Positions 27,148-35,964 of a stretch of 53,842 bases of DNA are shown here, in pieces (positions within the stretch are counted from its first letter, which is position 1; every line of letters begins with the position of its first letter). Source of the stretch: Sulfurimonas sp. UBA2011. GTDB lineage: Bacteria; Campylobacterota; Campylobacteria; Campylobacterales; Sulfurimonadaceae. The translations under genes and the position numbers were made by a program. The DNA lies in NCBI GenBank assembly GCA_002335055.1, contig DDCH01000009.1, positions 105,407 through 159,248 on the forward strand, in the 5' to 3' direction. The notes under the pieces were generated by a model, which was given only the letters and a program-made list of their open reading frames with translations, had not been told where the DNA came from and made no database searches.

Positions 27148-27977
27148 TGAAAATAGAACTTGCAGAGAACTATGGTTTTTGTTTTGGTGTAAAACGTGCG
27201 ATTAAAATAGCAGAAGAAAATTCTAATGCTTCTACATATGGACCGCTTATTCATAACTCTAAAGAGATAGCTCGTTTAGATAAGGACTTTAAAGTAGGTT
27301 TAGTAGATGATTTTACTAGATTTAAAAAAGGAGAAAAAGCGATAGTACGTACTCATGGTATCGTGAAAGATGAACTGTTTGCTCTTATTAAAGAAGGTGT
27401 TGATGTTGTCGATGCAACTTGTCCTTATGTAACAAAACCACAAGAGATATGCCAAGAGATGAGTGAAGAAGGCTATGATGTAGTTATTTTTGGGGATGAG
27501 AATCACCCTGAGATAAAAGGCGTGAAGTCTTATGCAACTCACGGGGCGATAGTCGTATCAAGTGTAGAAGATGTAAAAAAGTTAAAATTAAAAGAAAAAA
27601 TAGCCCTAGTGGCACAGACTACGAGAAAAGTTGAAGATTATATGGCAATTGCTCGTTATCTTATTCCTAGATATAAAGAAGTAAGAGTATTTAACACTAT
27701 ATGCAATGCGACTTTTGAAAATCAAGATGCAGTAGAAAAAATCTCTTTAAATGCAGATGTGATGATTGTCATTGGTGGAAAAAACTCTTCAAATACAAAA
27801 GAACTCTTCAGCATAGCAAAGGATAACTGTCAAAGTAGTTATCACATAGAAGATGAAACGGAATTAGAAGAGTCTTGGTTTGATGGAAAAGAATTCTGTG
27901 GCCTGAGTGCTGGAGCCTCAACTCCTGACTGGCTTATTCAAAATGTTATTAGTAGTATAGAAAATATTTCTAAGTAG
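27147..27977 (+). CDS. ispH: 4-hydroxy-3-methylbut-2-enyl diphosphate reductase
   Basis: Last step of the MEP isoprenoid pathway; a [4Fe-4S] enzyme. The three cluster cysteines lie in AENYGFCFGVKRAI (near 12), VVDATCPYVTKPQE (near 93) and VFNTICNATFENQ (near 190). The active-site histidines are in VRTHGIVKDEL and ENHPEIKGV. Length 276 is normal. Supplies isoprenoid units for the ispB product in this window. Confidence 0.96.
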   Translation: MKIELAENYGFCFGVKRAIKIAEENSNASTYGPLIHNSKEIARLDKDFKVGLVDDFTRFKKGEKAIVRTHGIVKDELFALIKEGVDVVDATCPYVTKPQEICQEMSEEGYDVVIFGDENHPEIKGVKSYATHGAIVVSSVEDVKKLKLKEKIALVAQTTRKVEDYMAIARYLIPRYKEVRVFNTICNATFENQDAVEKISLNADVMIVIGGKNSSNTKELFSIAKDNCQSSYHIEDETELEESWFDGKEFCGLSAGASTPDWLIQNVISSIENISK

Positions 27978-28054
27978 GACCAAGTATAATTAACACTTTC
28001 CTCCTTTCTTCAAAGAAGTTTCTTAACTTAATAACTATATAATTTTTAATTGGG

Positions 28055-28060
28055 TATAAT
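28055..28060 (+). promoter_or_regulatory. -10 box of rpsA
   Basis: A perfect TATAAT preceded by GGG, 32 bases before the rpsA ATG, with an agagga ribosome site between. The separate promoter allows high expression of rpsA independent of ispH. Confidence 0.6.
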
Positions 28061-28092
28061 CACGACAATTTTTATGTAACAGAGGATAGATA

Positions 28093-29748
28093 ATGGCGTT
28101 CGATAACGAATTATTAGATGAAGAAAATTTTGCAGCGATGTTTGCAGAAAGCGAAAAGAAACAAGAGACTAGCCGTATAGTAGAAGGCGAGATAGTTGAA
28201 ATTCAAATGGATGAAGACAGAGCATTAGTAGGTGTTGGCGATAAGTTAGAGGGTATTTTAAACCTTAGCGAAATTCGTGACGAAAATGGTGAACTTAAGT
28301 TTGCTTGTGGTGACAAAATTAAAGTAATGCAAATGGGTTACTATAATGAACGTCCTAAAATTTCTTATACAAAAGTTTTAGAGCAAGAAAAAACTATTGA
28401 ATTTATTGAACTTCACAAAGACGATTTTGAAGATACAATCATTGAAGGTATCATTACTAAGAAAAACCGTGGTGGTTATGTAGTAGAAGCTGATGCAGTT
28501 TCTTTCTTTATGCCTCGTTCACTTGCAGCGTTTAAAGACACTGATGAAGTTGTTGGTCGTAAGATCAAAGCTCAGGTTGTTAAAGTTGATGCTGCTGAGA
28601 ATTCAATCATTGTTTCTCGTAGAAAACTTTTTAATGAAGAAAGAAAGAAAAAGAAAGAAATTATTGATCAACTAATGGCAGAAGATGTTGTTGTTGAAGG
28701 TACAATCAAAAAAATCACTTCTTACGGTATGTTCGTAGATGTTGGTGGTGTTGATGGTCTTGTTCATTACAACGAGATTTCTTATAAGGGTCCAGTTAAC
28801 CCATCTAAGCTTTTTGCTGAAGGTGACACTGTAACTGTTAAAGCTATTTCTTACGATAAAGATAAGCGTCACTTATCTCTTTCAATCAAAGCTGTTCTTC
28901 CAGATCCATGGGCTGAAGTTGAATCTGAGTTAGATGAAGGTGATACAATCACTGTTACTGTTTCAAATATTGAAGCATATGGTGTATTTGTTGACCTTGG
29001 AAACGATATCGAAGGTTTCTTACATATTTCTGAGATTTCTTGGAATAAAAATGTTAAAAACCCTAATGATTATTTAACTGTTGGTGAAGAGATTGATGTT
29101 GAAGTTATCGAAATCAATTCTACAACTCATAAGTTACGTGTTTCATTAAAGAAACTTTTACCAAAACCATTTGATGAGTTCTTAAAGAACTATAATGAAG
29201 GTGACATTGTTACTGGAACTATCACTTCACTTGCTGACTTTGGTGCATTTGTTCGTATTTCTGGTGTTGAGGGACTGTTACATAACCAAGATATCTCTTG
29301 GGATAAGAACACAAAAGCAAAAGAAGTTTTAAAGTCTGGTGATGAAATTGAAGTTAAGATTGCTAAAATTAATGCTGAAGATCAAAAAATATCTTTAAAT
29401 AGAAAAACTCTTATAGAGTCTCCTATTGATAAATTTGCTGTAAATAACAAAGTAAATGCAGTTGTTACTGGAACTATCCGTGACATCAAAGACTTCGGTG
29501 TATTTGTATCTTTAGAAGATGGTGTTGATGCACTTATCCGTGATGAAGATTTAACTCCACTTATCAAAGAAGAGTTAGAAGCGGGTCAAGAGATTGAAGC
29601 TGCTATCGCTAACATAGATACTAAACGTGATCGTATCCGTTTATCTGTTAAAAAATTAGATTACATTAAAAATCAAGCAATGCTTGAAGAAATTAATGAT
29701 AATGAATCACACTCTTTAGGTGATTTAATCAAAGATAAATTCAACTAA
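28093..29748 (+). CDS. rpsA: 30S ribosomal protein S1
   Basis: Brings mRNA to the 30S subunit through tandem RNA-binding domains. Six S1 repeats can be followed along 551 residues, for example GTIKKITSYGMFVDVGGVDGLVHYNEIS (split as repeat 3, from about residue 201), VTVSNIEAYGVFVDLGND (about 286) and VTGTIRDIKDFGVFVSLEDG (about 459). Codon use looks more biased than that of neighbours, as expected for a highly expressed gene. Same relative position as in H. pylori (HP0399). Confidence 0.96.
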   Translation: MAFDNELLDEENFAAMFAESEKKQETSRIVEGEIVEIQMDEDRALVGVGDKLEGILNLSEIRDENGELKFACGDKIKVMQMGYYNERPKISYTKVLEQEKTIEFIELHKDDFEDTIIEGIITKKNRGGYVVEADAVSFFMPRSLAAFKDTDEVVGRKIKAQVVKVDAAENSIIVSRRKLFNEERKKKKEIIDQLMAEDVVVEGTIKKITSYGMFVDVGGVDGLVHYNEISYKGPVNPSKLFAEGDTVTVKAISYDKDKRHLSLSIKAVLPDPWAEVESELDEGDTITVTVSNIEAYGVFVDLGNDIEGFLHISEISWNKNVKNPNDYLTVGEEIDVEVIEINSTTHKLRVSLKKLLPKPFDEFLKNYNEGDIVTGTITSLADFGAFVRISGVEGLLHNQDISWDKNTKAKEVLKSGDEIEVKIAKINAEDQKISLNRKTLIESPIDKFAVNNKVNAVVTGTIRDIKDFGVFVSLEDGVDALIRDEDLTPLIKEELEAGQEIEAAIANIDTKRDRIRLSVKKLDYIKNQAMLEEINDNESHSLGDLIKDKFN

Positions 29749-29758
29749 GAATTTATAA

Positions 29759-30238
29759 ATGCAAAAGATTTTAAAATGGCTCACTCCTCTCATAGCAGTT
29801 GGAGTGGCTATCTTTATAATCTTTTTTCTTATCTCTATTAACTCGAATGAAGTTTTTATAGACACAGAACCACTATCCCTCGGGAATAAACCAACACAAG
29901 AAAAACCAAAAAAAATATGGTTAGACAAGTTTGGAGAATCAGAACGAAAAGGGTATTTTTATCCAGTAAACGAAGTCTATGTAGAAGTTGATTTACAAGA
30001 AAAAATAACTAAAACTATAACTTATAAGTTGTCCGCAAAACTTTTAGACCCTTATCAATTGTTTTGTCTTAAAGAGGAACTAAAAAACCATAAACTTAAA
30101 TATTATCTTAACAAAGGTAAAACAGATATAGAGTTATTTATTTATTCACAAAATGTTGATAAATTAAGAAACTTAGTAAAAGTACTAAAAAATTATAAAA
30201 TTTCGGCGATTATAAAGCCATATAAAGAGGAATACTAA
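29759..30238 (+). CDS. Membrane-anchored protein of unknown function between rpsA and serA
   Basis: A 159-residue protein with one N-terminal transmembrane helix (LTPLIAVGVAIFIIFFLIS, about 8-26) and a soluble part that should face the periplasm. The final 90 residues (LSAKLLDPYQLFCLKEELK... NLVKVLKNYKISAII) look like an SPOR- or ferredoxin-like alpha/beta fold, but I cannot name it. It begins 10 bases after rpsA and overlaps serA by one base. A protein of similar size occupies this place in H. pylori (HP0398), so it is probably conserved in the phylum. Confidence 0.75.
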   Translation: MQKILKWLTPLIAVGVAIFIIFFLISINSNEVFIDTEPLSLGNKPTQEKPKKIWLDKFGESERKGYFYPVNEVYVEVDLQEKITKTITYKLSAKLLDPYQLFCLKEELKNHKLKYYLNKGKTDIELFIYSQNVDKLRNLVKVLKNYKISAIIKPYKEEY

Positions 30239-31827
30239 TGAAAAAATATACAGTTGTAGTTTGTGACCATATTCACAAAGCTGGACTTAAAATGCTAGAA
30301 GATGATGAAAATATCAACTTCATTATGGCAGCTGATGAGCCAAAAGATAAACTAAAAACTGAGATTCTTCCAAATGCAGATGTGGCAATAACAAGAAGCT
30401 CAACTGATGTTGATGATCTTTTTTTAGCAAATGCTAAAAACCTTAAAGCAGTAGTTCGTGCTGGTGTTGGTGTTGATAATGTAGATATTCCAGGATGTTC
30501 AAAGCAAGGTATCATTGTAATGAATGTACCAACAGCAAATACTATAGCAGCAGTTGAGCTTACAATGGCACATATGCTTTCTTGTATGAGAATGTTTCCA
30601 TACTCTCACGATCACCTTAAAAACCAACGTGTTTGGAAGCGTGAGAAGTGGTACGGTTATGAGATGAAAGGGAAAAAACTAGGCGTAATTGGTTTTGGTA
30701 ACATTGGCTCTCGTGTTGCAAAACGTGCAGCTGCATTTGAGATGGATATTGTGGCATTTGACCCATATATCAACCCATCTAAAGTTACTGACCTTGATAT
30801 GACTTATACTAAAAACTTTGAAGATATTCTAGCATGTGATATTATCACAATTCATACTCCTAAAAACAAAGAGACTATTGGGATGATAGATGATGCAGAA
30901 TTTGCTAAAATGAAAGATGGCGTAGTTGTAATTAATTGTGCTCGTGGTGGACTTTACAATGAAGATGCACTTTTAAAATACTTACAAAATGGTAAGATTC
31001 GTTTTGCTGGTATTGATGTATTTAACAAAGAGCCTGCAACTGACCATCCTTTACTTGATCTTGATAATGTGGTGGTCTCTCCTCACTTGGGTGCGAACAC
31101 TTACGAGTCTCAGTACAACATTGGTACGCAAGCTGCTAATAATGCTATAGAAGCTGCTAAGGGTATCGCTTATCCTCATGCTATGAACTTACCAATTGAT
31201 GAGTCAACAATTCCTTCATTTGTAAAACCATTCTTAGAAATGGGACAAAAGATAGGTTTCTTAGAATCTCAAATGAGTAAGTCTCAAATCATTAGTATTA
31301 AAGTGACTGGTCACGGTGAAATTGCTGAGTATGTTGAGTCTCTTTCAACTTTTGTAGCGGTTGGTGCAATGAGTCAAAATAGTGGTGATACTATCAATTA
31401 TGTAAATGCAGAGTTTGTAGCAAAAGAAAAAGGTATTAAAATTGAGTCTGAAGCATGTGTAGATTCAACTGTATACAAAAACTTAATAACGATAAAGCTT
31501 ACTACAAGTGAAGGTACTACAACTATTTCTGGAACTATTTTTGATGATAATGTACAGCGTTTAGTAAATATTGATGGTTTTGACATCGATGTTGCTCTTC
31601 GTGGTGATATGATTATGTTTAAAAACTCTGATGTTCCGGGTGTTATTGGAAGTATCGGTTCAGTTCTTGCTAACAACAGTGTAAACATAGCTGACTTTTC
31701 TCTAGCTAGAAATGATAAGGGTGAAGCACTTGCTGTTATCTTAGTTGATAATGCAGTATCTGAAAAATCTCTTACAGAGTTAGCAGCTCTAGAAGCTTGC
31801 CTTTCTGTAAACTACGCTCGCGTTTAA
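30238..31827 (+). CDS. serA: D-3-phosphoglycerate dehydrogenase (long, ACT-containing form)
   Basis: First step of serine synthesis from 3-phosphoglycerate. The NAD-binding GFGNIG is at residues 152-157; VVINCARGGLYNEDAL near 228 and VVSPHLGANTYESQ near 278 hold the catalytic Arg, Glu and His. After the catalytic core come the intervening allosteric domain and a C-terminal ACT domain (about 455-529, starting MIMFKNSDVPGVIGSIGSV), suggesting serine feedback control. Length 529 fits the long type. It ends the pheS-to-serA block. Confidence 0.95.
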   Translation: MKKYTVVVCDHIHKAGLKMLEDDENINFIMAADEPKDKLKTEILPNADVAITRSSTDVDDLFLANAKNLKAVVRAGVGVDNVDIPGCSKQGIIVMNVPTANTIAAVELTMAHMLSCMRMFPYSHDHLKNQRVWKREKWYGYEMKGKKLGVIGFGNIGSRVAKRAAAFEMDIVAFDPYINPSKVTDLDMTYTKNFEDILACDIITIHTPKNKETIGMIDDAEFAKMKDGVVVINCARGGLYNEDALLKYLQNGKIRFAGIDVFNKEPATDHPLLDLDNVVVSPHLGANTYESQYNIGTQAANNAIEAAKGIAYPHAMNLPIDESTIPSFVKPFLEMGQKIGFLESQMSKSQIISIKVTGHGEIAEYVESLSTFVAVGAMSQNSGDTINYVNAEFVAKEKGIKIESEACVDSTVYKNLITIKLTTSEGTTTISGTIFDDNVQRLVNIDGFDIDVALRGDMIMFKNSDVPGVIGSIGSVLANNSVNIADFSLARNDKGEALAVILVDNAVSEKSLTELAALEACLSVNYARV

Positions 31828-31843
31828 TATTCTTTTGTTTATA

Positions 31844-31872
31844 GACTAGAATGAGCTAAGCTCATTCTAGTC
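31844..31872. terminator. Perfect inverted repeat after serA
   Basis: Arms gactagaatgagct and agctcattctagtc (14 bp each) with a single central base. It is a near-perfect palindrome and so works equally on both strands, between the convergent serA and RND remnant. There is no T-run, so the terminator call is tentative. Confidence 0.5.
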
Positions 31873-31892
31873 GAAGGGACATAAGTCCCTTC
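31873..31892. terminator. Second hairpin directly after the first
   Basis: Arms gaagggac and gtcccttc (8 bp) with loop ataa, abutting the preceding palindrome with no gap. Two tandem stem-loops without T-runs in a convergent intergenic space suggest a bidirectional stop or a small repeat element. Confidence 0.5.
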
Positions 31893-31902
31893 AATCCCTC
31901 TC

Positions 31903-32926
31903 TTACTCTATATCAAACTGTTTTTTCAAGTCTGTAATATTTAATAAAACAGGTACTACCAGAAGTGAAGCCACAACTGCTGCAACTGTTCCAAATATAA
32001 GTGAAACTCCAAGCCCACCAAAAACAGCATCTCCAGCTAAAAGAGTCGAAGCCAGCATAATAGCAACAGCTGTTAAAAAGATAGGTTTAGCACGAGTTGC
32101 AGCTGAATGTGCAATGGCAGAAGCTTGATCCATATCCTTGTCTTGCATAAGTGACTTTGTAAAGTCAATCAGTAAAAGCGAGTTACGTGAACTTATGCCT
32201 ATTAGTGCAATAAAACCTATGAGTGATGTTGCTGTTAAAAAGAATGTTTCAACTGTAAATATATCCATGATAAAGTGCCCAACAATCACACCTATGATAG
32301 ATAGAAAAGATCCAAGAAGAATAATACCACTAATTGCATAACTTTTATAATAGATTACCATAAGTAAAAAGATTAGTACAAGGGCTGCAATAAACGCAGC
32401 TCCAAGTTCAACAAAGGTATCAAGTGTAACCTCCATCTCACCATCCCAAATAAGCTTATAAACTTTGGCACTCTCTTTGTCAGTTAGTTGTAGATTAAAA
32501 AGACCAATCTTTTTTATAGTATAAGTATCACTAAAAGTCTTTAAAATTGTATTTCTAGCATCCATTAGAGGATAGACTTGTGAGACCATATCCGTTTCAG
32601 CCATAACATTACTCATCATGTGAAGGTTCTTAGAGAGTATCATAGGATGTGAAACCTCCATCTCTATACTCACAAGTTCCGTTAATGGAATCATAAGTCC
32701 CTGAGTACTCATTACTCCGTGCAGCATCTTGAATAAAGTCTAGTTTACCTCAAGAAGTCCCAGCAACACTCTTTTCATCTTCTTTTGCTATTGCTACATC
32801 TAGAGTTGCTGCTTTTATTTGTAAGTTCTGAGTTTGTAGTAAGTCAATCGCTTCATTTAAAGTGAGTGCATACGTGGAAGCACTCAATATCTGTTGCAAT
32901 ATCATCAAAATGAGTACTATTTTCAT
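31903..32926 (-). pseudogene. Remnant of a tolC-RND efflux operon fused by a large deletion
   Basis: Two gene ends are joined. From ATG 32926 (ribosome site AAGGG) runs the start of a TolC-type outer-membrane protein: a signal peptide, LTLNEAIDLLQTQNLQIKAA, then an in-frame TGA at 32752-32750 (codon 59), with GKLDFIQDAARSN still recognisable beyond it. Near 32712 the sequence switches frame and becomes the last ~265 residues of an RND-family inner-membrane pump (STQGLMIPLTELVSIE, then TM helices including the conserved GISSRNSLLLIDF segment), ending at 31903. The rest of tolC, the whole membrane-fusion protein and about three quarters of the pump are missing. No functional efflux system can result. 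Confidence 0.85.
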
Positions 32927-32942
32927 TTGAATCCCTTATTTT

Positions 32943-32956
32943 CTGTAAATTTACAG
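32943..32956. promoter_or_regulatory. Palindromic operator candidate upstream of the efflux remnant
   Basis: Perfect 14-bp palindrome ctgtaaatttacag, 17 bases upstream of the tolC-remnant start. Position and symmetry fit a dimeric repressor site controlling the former efflux operon; the regulator is not in the window. Confidence 0.4.
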
Positions 32957-32993
32957 GATTAGTATATCACATTTTACAATTTAAGCTAAAATT

Positions 32994-33017
32994 TACTTTT
33001 ACTAAACGGTAAAAGTA
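32994..33017. promoter_or_regulatory. Second inverted repeat in the divergent efflux/DUF255 region
   Basis: Arms tacttttac and gtaaaagta (9 bp) around taaacg. It lies 68 bases upstream of the tolC remnant and 28 bases upstream of the -10 box of the DUF255 pseudogene, so it could be an operator for either side. TetR-type regulators of RND pumps often bind such sites; this is inference. Confidence 0.4.
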
Positions 33018-33044
33018 TTTAACATAAATTTTACAATAAAAATG

Positions 33045-33050
33045 TATAAT
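33045..33050 (+). promoter_or_regulatory. -10 box close to the DUF255 pseudogene start
   Basis: Perfect TATAAT ending 6 bases before the ATG at 33057, with no ribosome site between: another leaderless-type arrangement. Confidence 0.5.
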
Positions 33051-33056
33051 CTGAAC

Positions 33057-34990
33057 ATGAAAATATTATTTCTTATTAGTCTGATTCTTTTTAGTTTAAA
33101 TGCAAAAGAGTTTAGTAATGAACTTTAATTCGAATCATCACCATATTTACTTTCACATGAAAATAACCCAGTAAACTGGTTGCCTTGGAGTAAGCAAGCT
33201 TTTGCTAAAGCAAAACGAGAAAATAAAGCTATCTTCTTATCACTAGGATACTCAACATGTCACTGGTGCCATGTAATGGAAGAAGACTCCTTTTCAAATG
33301 AAAAACTCGCAAAATTATTTAATAAATATTTTATTTGTATAAAAGTTGACCGTGAAGAAATGCCACATCTTGATGCACTTTATCAAGAAGTCTATCTTAA
33401 AATCAGACATCACTCTGGTGGTTGGCCCTTGAGCCTCTTTATGACACCTCAAAAAGAGGTATATTATGCAGCTACATATATTCCTGCACATAAAAAACCC
33501 TACTCAGAAGGTCTAGATACACTCTTAGAAAAACTTGGTGAAATGTACCAAATAAATGATACTAAGTTTAAAGAAGATTTAGCAGCTATTCAACAAATCA
33601 TCAATGCTGAAGTAGTATATGAAGAGGCAAAAGAGACAGATATCTCGGTAAATACTTTAAGTGAGTCTCTTAAAGAAAATATTGATGACATATACAGTGG
33701 TTTTGGAAGTGGAAGAAAATTTCCAGAAGCATCGAAACTCTCTTTAATGATGGATTTAGCTGAAATAAATAGTGATGAAGAGTTAGAAGCTTATTCATAT
33801 GAGATGTTAGATGTTATGGCGTTAAGAGGTTTATATGATCAAGTAGAAGGTGGCTTTTTTCGATATACAGTAGATGCAGCATGGGAAATTCCTCACTTTG
33901 AAAAAATGCTGTATGATCAAGCTGAACTTATCCCTATTTATGTAAGAGCATATCTCAAAACAGGTAAAAAACTCTACAAGAATGTAGTTGTAGAGACAAT
34001 AGCGATGTTAGATAAACGTTATGTTAAAGATGACTTATATTATTCTGCTAGTGATGCTGATACAGATCATGAAGAGGGTGGATATTATATTTTTACTCAA
34101 AAAGACCTCAAAGGTTCTGGAATAGAGTATATAGAAAACTTTGAAGATAAAATGCATTTAAATATCTATGAGAACCAAAGACCTAAAAATTTTCAAAGAA
34201 TGAGAAAGACACTACTTAAGGTACGTTCAACAAGAGAGTATCCTTTTATTGATAAAAAGATTAATACTGCATGGAACTCTTTGATGATAGAAGCACTTTA
34301 TAGTGCTTCTATCATTGATAAAAAGTATAAGAAAAAAGCAGATAAGACACTTAAAGCCTTAAGTGAGTTAATGTTTAAAAATTATGATCTCTACCATCAA
34401 ACAATTATTGGAATGACACCAAGACAAAAGGGTCTCTTAGAAGATTATAGTTTTTTATTGGAGCTTTAATAGCTGGGTATGAAGTAGATTATGACAAAGA
34501 TAAACTCAATTTTGCGGAGTATCTGCTTAATCATGCTAATGCGAAATTTTATAAAAAAGGTGTTTGGTATTTAAGTGATGATAACTTAGATATTAAAGCG
34601 GGACTTATAGATAAGTACTATGCCTCGCCCCTTTCAAAAATGCTACAAAATATTATAAATATTGCATCATTAAAAGCTTCTTTTCGTTATGAAAAATTAG
34701 TATTAGCTACATTTGAACTTCAGATTGATGCACTTAAATTTATACAGTCTGATGCACCTGCATTAGCAAAAGCATATCTTATGCAGAATTTGAAAGTAAC
34801 AACTCTAAAAAGTAAAAAACAGAACCTCTTAAAATATAAGAAAGAGATACAAAAGATAGCCTATCCATATGTACTTACAAAAGAAGAAAAGTATGATGAT
34901 TATCTTGCATGTACCATTAGACTCTGTTATTCAAAAGATAAAAACATTAAAACAGTCATTAAGGCTATAAATTCAAAAAGAAGATGGTAA
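33057..34990 (+). pseudogene. Second DUF255 thioredoxin-domain protein, secreted form, broken twice
   Basis: The reading frame from ATG 33057 begins with a signal peptide (MKILFLISLILFSLNA) and hits TAA at 33126-33128 (codon 24). The same frame resumes with SSPYLLSHENNPVNWLPW and GYSTCHWCHVMEEDSF, the thioredoxin-like CxxC region of DUF255 (YyaL/SPATA20-like) proteins. It runs to about 34458, where EDYSFL is followed by a frame change; the other frame carries on with GALIAGYEVDYDKDKLNF to 34990. So there is one nonsense change and one single-base loss. An intact but cytoplasmic-looking paralogue lies at 40599-42533. Function of the family is poorly known. Confidence 0.85.
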
Positions 34991-35013
34991 AATAGCATAA
35001 ATACTTAGTCAAG

Positions 35014-35019
35014 GTAAAA
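35014..35019 (+). promoter_or_regulatory. -10 box close to the start of the coaX operon
   Basis: TAAAAT preceded by GG, ending 7 bases before the ATG at 35027; no ribosome site between. Fits a leaderless transcript. Confidence 0.45.
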
Positions 35020-35026
35020 TATAGAT

Positions 35027-35347
35027 ATGCAAATGATAGTTGATGCCCTTCGAAAAAAAGGGAAAATTTATAAAAAAATGCTTGAAATTGCTCCAAAAGA
35101 ATTGGGCATACGAAATAAGATAAAAATCTATAAAGCAACCGATACTAAGGGTTACTTTTGGGCTATATTTGCAGTGAGTCAAAAGAGTAGAATTCTGATG
35201 AAAGATGTTCATAAGTTCCAGGAAATTTATGCCAAACTTACACTCTTTTGTGAACATAATTTTAAACATAAGATTATCTTCATAGATGCACCTTTATGCT
35301 CAAAAGCAAAACTCGCCTTTAAAGAAGCGGGCTGGAAAATTCAGTAA
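35027..35347 (+). CDS. Conserved-looking basic protein of unknown function
   Basis: A 106-residue, Lys-rich, soluble alpha/beta protein without signal peptide. Its middle (KGYFWAIFAVSQKSRIL) and end (KHKIIFIDAPLCSKAKLAF) look structured, but I do not recognise a family. The start may be 35027 or the second ATG at 35033. Its stop overlaps the ATG of coaX by one base, so it is surely translated with coaX and hisG. Function unknown. Confidence 0.65.
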   Translation: MQMIVDALRKKGKIYKKMLEIAPKELGIRNKIKIYKATDTKGYFWAIFAVSQKSRILMKDVHKFQEIYAKLTLFCEHNFKHKIIFIDAPLCSKAKLAFKEAGWKIQ

Positions 35348-35964
35348 TGCTTTTATGTGACATTGGTAATACCTCATATCATTTCTTAGATGGTGAAACA
35401 GATTATAAAAAAGATGTAAAGTGTTTTGATGCTTCAAGTATAAGTAAAAATGTATATTATATTTGTGTAAATAGCGAAGTGAATGCAGTACTCAAAACAT
35501 TAAAAAATTGGATTGATATATCTGATTTGATAGATAAAAGTAAGTATTATGTGACTATGGGTATTGATAGAATTGTAGCAGTTGAAGCTCTTTTGAGTGC
35601 TGTGATTGTTGATGCAGGTAGTGCTATTACCGTTGATATCGTAAACAATGGTAATTTTGAAGGTGGATTTATCTATCCTGGAGTTGATGCAATGAGAGAA
35701 ACTTATAAAAATATTTCTTCTGCACTAGATTATTCATTTAACTTTGACCTAGACTTAGATATAATGCCAAAAAATTCACAAGATGCCATAAGTTATGGTT
35801 TTTTGAAAACACTTTACTCTGAAGTGATGTCACATGAACTCCCTGTTGTGCTCACTGGTGGTAATGCAAAAGAATTACAAAAGATATTTAAAAATGCCCT
35901 TCTTAATGAAACACTCATTTTTGATGGTATGAAACAGATAATAAAAAAGGCTAAACTATGCTAA
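35347..35964 (+). CDS. coaX: Type III pantothenate kinase
   Basis: Phosphorylates pantothenate in the first step of coenzyme A synthesis. LLCDIGNTSYHF at the N-terminus is the ATP-binding Asp motif, VTMGIDRIVAVEALL near 74 and VIVDAGSAITVDIV near 87 are the other ASKHA-fold motifs of type III PanK. At 205 residues it is short for the family but has all core motifs. Overlaps the gene before it by one base and hisG by 7 bases. Confidence 0.92.
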   Translation: MLLCDIGNTSYHFLDGETDYKKDVKCFDASSISKNVYYICVNSEVNAVLKTLKNWIDISDLIDKSKYYVTMGIDRIVAVEALLSAVIVDAGSAITVDIVNNGNFEGGFIYPGVDAMRETYKNISSALDYSFNFDLDLDIMPKNSQDAISYGFLKTLYSEVMSHELPVVLTGGNAKELQKIFKNALLNETLIFDGMKQIIKKAKLC

